A stretch of DNA of 20,135 nucleotides from positions 1 to 20,135 of the IMG/VR virus record IMGVR_UViG_3300018080_004965, one strand, 5' to 3'. Within the stretch, counting starts at the first letter, position 1. Every line of letters starts with the position of its first letter. This DNA is from a virus. The notes beneath the pieces were generated by a model that saw only the letters and a list, made by a program, of their open reading frames with translations, did no database searches and had not been told where the DNA came from. Shown here piece by piece: positions 16,401 through 20,135 of this stretch. The translations under genes were made by a program, and so were the position numbers.

Positions 16401-16936
16401 ATGTAGCTACTGCACCTCCTAAGGTTCGTAAGATGGCTGAAGATATTCAGAAGATGGTAGTAGAAGGCAAGATTGATCCTGAGAAGGATTTTGATGGTCT
16501 AATCGCTGCTGGTCTGGATGCTGATGCTGTTGCTTACTGGAAGAAGTTCTTTGGAGAGGCTGGGGCTGAGGGATCACAGTTTGCTTCAGAGCTAGTTAAG
16601 GAGCATGCTAAGGCTGCTAACGAAGCGGATAAGGAAAAGTATCAGGTCAAGATTGCTAGAGCATATGAACTTGCATATGATATGGTAGGTCGCGGCATGA
16701 TTCAGAATACACGTCCGGCTGTGAAGGAGCAAGTAGAAGAGCTTATGTCATTTAATGATGAGGCATTTGAGAGCATGAAGCGATGGGTAGATAGGCAACC
16801 ATCAATTCAGAAAAATGCATCACTTCCTCAGGTAGGCTTGATGAGCACTGGTGATTCTATTGCATTGCCGGCTCCTGAGGCTGCACAAAATGAGTGGGCT
16901 GAGCTAAATAAGATATGGGCAGGCAAGAAGCTATAA
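13427..16936 (+). CDS. Prohead maturation protease fused to long scaffold-like region
   Basis: The ATG follows GGAGAG (13418-13423). The 1169-residue product has an N-terminal protease domain (about 40-245). Candidate catalytic residues are His133 in PLCLDH (128-133) and Ser184 in SASVSMG (180-186), the His-Ser arrangement of HK97/herpesvirus-type prohead proteases. A Cys/His cluster (ICTECGN 193-199, FCEH 207-210, Cys216) looks like an inserted zinc site, and NPIELSIVVNGADPKA (225-240) is a typical family ending. Residues 300-335 are nearly all Glu/Asp/His. Two copies of a Gly-rich unit follow (380-430, 474-528), then a small folded domain (about 561-620) and long acidic helical regions with low-complexity linkers to the end. 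Scaffold is inferred from composition and the fusion. Codon use changes markedly from about 14600 onward. Confidence 0.85.
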   Translation: MAFIKRGEAVTITTESIQSVDNVVSDPKILAQFEKVASDLKMIAPKAKDFLYFSAVMMHAAEASILDENGAVRKDAQGNNITCGWEKSGDSWRWACSDSSILPYKNSNNDIFPEEELLKAYKKWIGRPLCLDHQSSSVDMVRGVIVDTYYDYPNKRVVALCALDKVSYPELARKVATGVSASVSMGTAVGRAICTECGNVARTEGEFCEHMRSKSCYGEINVDLNPIELSIVVNGADPKAKIRHIVAAAESIAQYVSSKEEQISKMADMHEMVDPDEVKDITEELEGVLNKLKDLQETAKRVEEEEEAEEEHEEHEEHEVSSDEDEEDANDEKCASGSGEDIKKLAGVLDNIYKGLNKLQDDVDQLSQNKKEDIDKMTKKEAYFQGGGGPNEPGPSPRYPIEDAESIRDLKDKQMVGQMDTGPVEGMHPGPESTDKSEEERKRELQRLAEEREQRSLKRQAVVAKAKEAFQNRKEAYFQGGGGPNEPTPGKPTYEKEDYAKTRDGEDKQMVGEKPFPGVGDVEGLYGDDEKKKQMLARAKLTAKFIKAADVEKGEDDKANSRWQVYSDNKLILSSTVSDITNGKVDALYDFVATEKFGRKILDTIRTEGFDKAQTILKGAQAPELPTPPPEEAELPEGAEEAVEMDEGFAGDVREQIPDLMEDVENAFADLRNAVNTLLEGGDELSSFEELEEEEVEEGEPTFASLVEMQKKLSAELVEEMNKTAGVLEEQAEELRLVKHIYDNKEKLADKDIDQFNKLAANTCSDTKETLADHYKLLESFVKYAHGTEELVKKAEKHPLQEVYEKNTKDQKPVDRESKIKHDPSAGSGPYNPAEEAEEKDPKGESTTGREVKRQKAKADDADDSNDAALDDLLEMLEGGEEAPEAPEDANPAAIEAEVPLSGGGTATITGDPVDVGKAVSSAEDKPDLSTKEGRAAYREELEKLAQTGLSFNPVLDEAHPQGGTTTQLDVPPEGELAKTETLEEAHDKVMDVATAPPKVRKMAEDIQKMVVEGKIDPEKDFDGLIAAGLDADAVAYWKKFFGEAGAEGSQFASELVKEHAKAANEADKEKYQVKIARAYELAYDMVGRGMIQNTRPAVKEQVEELMSFNDEAFESMKRWVDRQPSIQKNASLPQVGLMSTGDSIALPAPEAAQNEWAELNKIWAGKKL
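14540..14557 (+). promoter_or_regulatory. Candidate internal translation start for scaffold-only product
   Basis: GAGGA (14540-14544) lies 10 bases before an in-frame ATG at 14555 (Met377 of the 1169-residue protein), directly before the first KEAYFQGGGG unit. Initiation here would give a 793-residue protein lacking the protease domain. The precedent is lambda, where Nu3 scaffold is made from an internal start inside gene C. The spacing is at the long end, so this is an inference. Confidence 0.4.
14564..14962 (+). repeat. Two-copy coding repeat KEAYFQGGGGPNEP...DKQMVG
   Basis: The protease/scaffold protein contains KEAYFQGGGGPNEP at residues 380-393 and again at 474-487, each followed about 20 residues later by DKQMVG (412-417 and 507-512) and then VEGM/VEGL. 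The units cover 14564-14677 and 14846-14962. Their DNA is similar but not identical, with mostly third-position changes in the first part, which indicates an old duplication kept by selection on the protein. Confidence 0.85.
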
Positions 16937-16973
16937 TATCTATAAGCCACCGTTTATAATACAAATTTTAACC

Positions 16974-16995
16974 AGGGCAGGCTTCGGCTTGCCCT
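16974..16995 (+). terminator. UUCG-capped hairpin after protease/scaffold gene
   Basis: AGGGCAGGC (16974-16982) pairs with GCTTGCCCT (16987-16995) with one G-U wobble across a TTCG tetraloop. It starts 37 bases after the scaffold stop codon. Only three T residues follow, so it may be a partial terminator or an mRNA-stabilising 3' hairpin that lowers expression of the next genes relative to the scaffold. Confidence 0.65.
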
Positions 16996-17019
16996 TTAGC
17001 ATATGATATAAGGACATTC

Positions 17020-17352
17020 ATGAGTTGCAAAAATTCAGGCGTAGCAGATGACTTAGCTCAGTCTATGAGTGAGGTATTAGCTGAAGAGGGTTATCAGAAT
17101 ATTTTTAAAAAGCCCGAAGTAAAGAAAGTGGCATCAAATGAAATGCCAGAAGATAAGACCGAAACTAATCCTGTATCAGATGCATTTAGTAAGCTTTTAG
17201 AGGTATCCGCCGTTCTAGACGAAATGGGTCTAACCAAGACTGCTGCAAGTGTATTAGAGGCTGCTGAGGAGTTTGTGTCTGAGATGTCTGAAAAGGATCT
17301 CGATGCGGCTGCCGAACAAGCCGAAGCTGAAATTGTAGTATCTGAAGACTAA
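17020..17352 (+). CDS. Small acidic protein, member 1 of a local paralogous family
   Basis: ATG 17020 follows AAGGA (17010-17014). The 110-residue product has an N-terminal helix, then NIFKKPEVKKVA (27-38), closely matched by NMFYKKAEVKDIV in the next gene. A helical hairpin follows, with LLEVSAVLDEMGLTKTAASV at 59-78, and a Glu/Ala-rich acidic tail. It lacks membrane segments, a signal peptide and catalytic motifs. Related features in the three following genes indicate local duplication and divergence. It lies just after the scaffold hairpin and 13 bases before the next gene, so it is probably a low- to moderate-level head-assembly or internal virion protein. The function is unknown. Confidence 0.78.
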   Translation: MSCKNSGVADDLAQSMSEVLAEEGYQNIFKKPEVKKVASNEMPEDKTETNPVSDAFSKLLEVSAVLDEMGLTKTAASVLEAAEEFVSEMSEKDLDAAAEQAEAEIVVSED

Positions 17353-17365
17353 GTCAAGGAAAATC

Positions 17366-18097
17366 ATGAAAAAAAAGAATATTAGTGAATCGGTTGCTAT
17401 AAATATGGATAAAATTATAAATAGCGATTCTCATACGAATATGTTCTACAAAAAGGCTGAAGTAAAAGATATTGTAGAAGAAATACCAGATCAATTGACT
17501 AATATTTTTGATGTTCTGGTAAATGTTTCGGCAGAATTAGATAATCATGGTTTGGAGAAAAGCTCAGAAAAAGTATTAAATTCTGTTTCTACATTAATGA
17601 TAGAGGCGGCAGCCAGGGCATTATATGAGGGGGTGGGCTTACAAGAATCATCTATGATACCTTTGATTGAGGCAATTAAAAATAACCCCTCATTAACAGC
17701 TTATATTCTTAGTCGACTTTCTGATAATGCCGTGCAGGAATTATATAAAGACAAAGATGCTGCCGCAGCTTTAAGCGCTTTTAGGCGAGAACTGTTGGAG
17801 CGGGAGGATATCGAGACCATTCCAAAGTCTGAGGATGAGCGTCTTCAGGAAATGGAAGATGATGCTGTGGCGCGTGAGGTGGCAGAGCTTGCAGGTTCTG
17901 AACCGTTACCGAAAGAAGAAGAGGAGATTGAAGTTATTTTAGAGGGGTTAGAAGATGAGCCCCCTGAAGAGATAACTGGTGAGTCATTGTTGCGCTCTGA
18001 TGAACCAGAAGAAGAAGGAGAATATATTGAGATTTCTCCGGTAGAACCAAGAGAAGAGGAAGGCCCAGATGCTCCGGAGTATGAAGATGAAGAATAA
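17366..18097 (+). CDS. Acidic protein, member 2 of the local paralogous family
   Basis: ATG 17366 follows AAGGA (17356-17360) by 5 bases. The 243-residue product begins with the family N-terminus MKKKNISESVAINMDKI and NMFYKKAEVKDIV (25-37). The hairpin FDVLVNVSAELDNHGLEKSS is at 48-67. An extra helical domain covers about 83-145 (containing NPSLTAYILSRLSDNAVQEL), and the tail (150-243) is rich in Glu, Asp and Pro and probably disordered. The acidic tail resembles phage scaffold or internal proteins. The stop overlaps the next start region by 11 bases. No enzymatic motif is seen and the function is unknown. Confidence 0.8.
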   Translation: MKKKNISESVAINMDKIINSDSHTNMFYKKAEVKDIVEEIPDQLTNIFDVLVNVSAELDNHGLEKSSEKVLNSVSTLMIEAAARALYEGVGLQESSMIPLIEAIKNNPSLTAYILSRLSDNAVQELYKDKDAAAALSAFRRELLEREDIETIPKSEDERLQEMEDDAVAREVAELAGSEPLPKEEEEIEVILEGLEDEPPEEITGESLLRSDEPEEEGEYIEISPVEPREEEGPDAPEYEDEE

Positions 18098-18794
18098 TGA
18101 CTATGATATTGCTGCTTCTATGGCTAAAAATTTGGCAGCTGATAAAATAGAAGAAAATACTAATGCAGATAAATTATCTGAGGCTCTAGATTGTTTGAAT
18201 AAGTCCGCGGAATTATTTGAAGATTCAAATAATGATGCTTGTGCATTTGTTGTTACTAATCTTTTAGAAAAGATTTCTACCATTGTATTTACGAAAGAAG
18301 AGGATATACCAGAAGAAGAAGAATATGATATAAAATGGAAAACCAATGAGGAATATGAAATAGAAGATGATATAGATTTTATGTTTGATTTTAGTTTTTC
18401 TGATCCCAGTGAGATGAAAAAGAATTTAATATCCGGTATGAAAAGTTTGAAGGCAGCGATAGATAAAAAAAAGAACAAAACATCTCAAGAAGAACAAAGA
18501 GAATTTGATTATATAATTGAAATTATTGGTAACATAGCAAATACAATGCAAGAAAATGGTGATAATTACTGGGGTGATAAATCATTGAAGTCTTTTTTGC
18601 CAGGAAATGGTTGTTTAAAAACTGATTTTAATTGGATATTTAGAACTTTATATAAATTAGATCCTGGGAAATTTGCGGAATATGGCGTTCCAGATAATTC
18701 TCCAAAGGAAAAAGCGGTGAAGCCAGAAACAGAAGAAATTATTGTTGACGATATACCAGAAGAGTTAGAAGAAGCAAAGACAAGTGACGAATAA
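18087..18794 (+). CDS. Acidic protein, member 3 of the local paralogous family
   Basis: I chose ATG 18087 because GGAG (18076-18079) lies 7 bases upstream and the resulting N-terminus, MKNNDYDIAASMAKNLAADK, lines up with the starts of members 1 and 2; ATGs at 18069 and 18081 are alternatives. The 235-residue product has a diverged hairpin, LDCLNKSAELFEDSNNDACA (34-53), and an acidic stretch with Phe/Met-rich IDFMFDFSFSDP (96-107). A second helical domain covers about 108-200 and contains YWGDKSLKSFLPGNGC (161-176) and NWIFRTLYKLDPGKF. A Glu-rich tail ends it. It overlaps the previous gene by 11 bases, which points to translational coupling. Function unknown. Confidence 0.75.
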   Translation: MKNNDYDIAASMAKNLAADKIEENTNADKLSEALDCLNKSAELFEDSNNDACAFVVTNLLEKISTIVFTKEEDIPEEEEYDIKWKTNEEYEIEDDIDFMFDFSFSDPSEMKKNLISGMKSLKAAIDKKKNKTSQEEQREFDYIIEIIGNIANTMQENGDNYWGDKSLKSFLPGNGCLKTDFNWIFRTLYKLDPGKFAEYGVPDNSPKEKAVKPETEEIIVDDIPEELEEAKTSDE

Positions 18795-18814
18795 ATATAT
18801 AAAGAGATAAGTAT

Positions 18815-19156
18815 ATGGATTTTTTTAATAAAATATCAGAGGATGAATTTTTATTGGCATTTCAGGATGAACTAGATAAGCTTCATTCTCAGGCAGAGGA
18901 TTTAAATAAAAGTCGAAAAAGTAAAGCGTTTGAACTATTAAGAAGGGCAGCTGATATATTCAATGATGTTGGGTTAAAAAAAGAGGCGGAAGCAGTTGCG
19001 TTAGTTTATAATATTAAAGACGATCCTGCTACAAAAGATTTAACAAGTGAAGAGATGGTAAAGTATTTGAAGGAGAGGGGTTGGCCATTTAGGGCTGATT
19101 CCGACGATGAAGAAATAGAAGTTGAAGTTGAGGATGCTTGTGACAGAGAAAAGTAG
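18815..19156 (+). CDS. Small acidic protein, probable member 4 of the local family
   Basis: The 113-residue product has helices at 8-30, then FELLRRAADIFNDVGLKKEA (39-58), which matches the hairpin pattern of members 1-3 (leucine pair, Ala/Ser, Gly-Leu-x-Lys, Ala). A compact C-terminal motif follows, SEEMVKYLKERGWPFRADSD (78-97), and an acidic end. The N-terminal family block is not recognisable, so membership is less certain. The Shine-Dalgarno is weak (AGAG near 18803). It is the only gene in the window ending in TAG. The stop lies about 50 bases before a strong terminator, so it closes the long rightward transcription unit. Function unknown. Confidence 0.75.
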   Translation: MDFFNKISEDEFLLAFQDELDKLHSQAEDLNKSRKSKAFELLRRAADIFNDVGLKKEAEAVALVYNIKDDPATKDLTSEEMVKYLKERGWPFRADSDDEEIEVEVEDACDREK

Positions 19157-19205
19157 CTTATAGTTCGGTATTGGGACCGGGTAATATAAATAAGTTACTT
19201 AATAC

Positions 19206-19242
19206 AAAGCCGGTCATTTTTAAACGAATGACCGGCTTTTTT
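19206..19242 (+). terminator. Strong intrinsic terminator closing the rightward unit
   Basis: AAAGCCGGTCATT (19206-19218) pairs perfectly with AATGACCGGCTTT (19227-19239) over an 8-base loop, giving a 13-base-pair stem with a GC-rich core. The T run continues to 19242, six T in all from 19237. It separates the four-gene acidic family from the decoration-protein gene, which must therefore have its own promoter or depend on read-through. Confidence 0.93.
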
Positions 19243-19331
19243 CATTTATCTTGGCTTATTCTGTTATATTAGTAAATGGCCGCTCTTTAATGGGTGGCAT
19301 ATGACGTAATAAATAAATGTAAGGATATCAA

Positions 19332-20030
19332 ATGTTTCGTCTTGTGCAAACGGGAAATGCCCTTCCCTATTCGTTCCCTGTAGATCCCAGTGCAGAATTT
19401 GAGCCTGGAATGGTAGCGCAACTAAATCTTCATGGAAATCAAGTGGTTTGTGGGGTAAGTGATGGATCGGCTCCGTTGGGTATTATTGATGATGTAAAAA
19501 AGAATGCATTTTCCGCTGTATCTATTGATGAGGTTGTAATTGCTCCGGCTACTGGTGTTCCTGGGCCCGGAGGGCAGCTTGTAACGCCCGTAGATATTAA
19601 GGTCGAATTGCGCAACCCTAATGTGGCTGCCAATTCATTTATATCTAATCCTGTAGATGTAGAGCTTATACCGCGAAATGGAGTTATTACCTATTTGGCT
19701 GGAACTCCGTTAAATTTTAGTCAAACTGGAGGAAGCACACCAGATTCTATTAGGACTGTGGTGAGTTATTCCTATCAGATTCCGAACGTACCTGGTGATG
19801 ATTCGACTATGGCCTCTGGGCGCATTACAGTATGGTTTATGAGAATGATTGCTATAACCAATATGTTTGAAACAAATCAGAGATACCCATTGAACGCCCC
19901 ACTTTTCGTTAATGATAGTGGGTTATTGACCACCAGACAGATTGGAGCTAGCGACGAATATCCTGCTGTAGGTTTTGTAACGGCTCCGCCAACAAGCGTT
20001 CATGATTCATTAGAATTTATTTGGTTTTAA
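19332..20030 (+). CDS. Probable head decoration / virion structural protein
   Basis: ATG 19332 follows AAGGA (19321-19325) by 6 bases. The 232-residue product is beta-rich with few charges, quite unlike the acidic helical proteins before it. Residues 20-60 (FEPGMVAQLNLHGNQVVCGV, then SDGSAPLGIIDDVKKNAF) look like small phage surface proteins in which a polypeptide sets a pGMV..l strand and a GIIDD turn. A Pro/Gly-rich loop follows (75-83), then long beta segments, ending LEFIWF. No signal peptide or catalytic motif is seen. It sits alone after a strong terminator, as highly expressed capsid genes often do. Decoration or capsid-stabilising function is inferred from fold impression and position. 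It is too short and lacks the features expected of a full-size major capsid protein. Confidence 0.6.
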   Translation: MFRLVQTGNALPYSFPVDPSAEFEPGMVAQLNLHGNQVVCGVSDGSAPLGIIDDVKKNAFSAVSIDEVVIAPATGVPGPGGQLVTPVDIKVELRNPNVAANSFISNPVDVELIPRNGVITYLAGTPLNFSQTGGSTPDSIRTVVSYSYQIPNVPGDDSTMASGRITVWFMRMIAITNMFETNQRYPLNAPLFVNDSGLLTTRQIGASDEYPAVGFVTAPPTSVHDSLEFIWF

Positions 20031-20115
20031 GATTTTTAATGGAAGTAAGTTAATTCTTTAAATAAAGCACGTATTTATAAGTGTGATAAACGCATAACCT
20101 AATATTATTATAGGT

Positions 20116-20135
20116 AAGGAAACGTGTATATAGCC
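20116..20135 (+). CDS. Possible start of the next gene, cut by window edge
   Basis: AAGGA at 20116-20120 is followed at 20124 by GTG TAT ATA GCC, open to the end of the window. Only four codons are visible, so this is a suggestion based on the Shine-Dalgarno and on spacing from the previous gene. The 93 bases between 20031 and this point hold no clear terminator or promoter. Confidence 0.25.

Noticed and set aside
19154-19189. Possible TAG recoding, extending the 113-residue protein by about ten residues to the next TAA
   Set aside because: This is the only TAG among eighteen stop codons, no gene has an internal TAG or TGA, and the standard code gives intact genes throughout. TAA preference is explained well enough by AT-richness.
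19332-20030. The 232-residue protein as the major capsid protein
   Set aside because: It is short, and no HK97-type N-arm, long spine helix or protease-processing site is apparent; a decoration protein fits better, with the capsid gene probably to the right.

Overview
The window is part of the virion-assembly region of a double-stranded DNA tailed phage (Caudoviricetes). Recognisable landmarks are a large terminase subunit, a portal protein, a virion-type lytic transglycosylase, a prohead-protease/scaffold protein and a likely capsid decoration protein. The DNA is AT-rich and genes are packed with gaps of a few bases or short overlaps. There are no tRNAs, host genes, insertion sequences or CRISPR arrays. 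The long multidomain structural genes and the many uncharacterised acidic proteins suggest a large (possibly jumbo) myovirus-like phage. The host cannot be named. Seventeen of eighteen visible stop codons are TAA and one is TAG; the standard bacterial code fits.

Layout. 1-1355: two uncharacterised genes, the first cut by the left edge. 1366-3339: large terminase (ATPase plus RNase H-like nuclease). 3340-4668, minus strand: a PIN-PhoH fusion, the only leftward gene, with its own good sigma70-type promoter at 4803-4831; its stop codon abuts that of the terminase. 4968-6734: portal. 6828-13236: six co-directional genes. They are a coiled-coil protein with a Pro/Glu linker, a transglycosylase, a small protein of possible Sm-like fold, a capsid-region protein with an N-terminal RLxQVExFKH-type motif, a dual-specificity-type phosphatase with a disordered tail, and a helical protein. 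13251-13415: a 54-residue gene. 13427-16936: a 1169-residue protein with an N-terminal protease (His133/Ser184 and a Cys/His cluster) followed by a long acidic scaffold-like region. 17020-19156: four small acidic genes that look related to one another. 19206-19242: a textbook intrinsic terminator. 19332-20030: probable head decoration protein. A further gene may start at 20124 and run out of the window.

Working model. The terminase packages DNA through the portal. The protease and scaffold build and mature the prohead, whose major capsid protein probably lies just right of the window. The transglycosylase is probably carried in the virion for cell-wall entry. PhoH is probably transcribed separately and earlier. 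The parts least explained by known phage biology are the four-gene acidic family, the phosphatase embedded in the head cluster, and a candidate internal start inside the protease/scaffold gene that coincides with a change in codon use.
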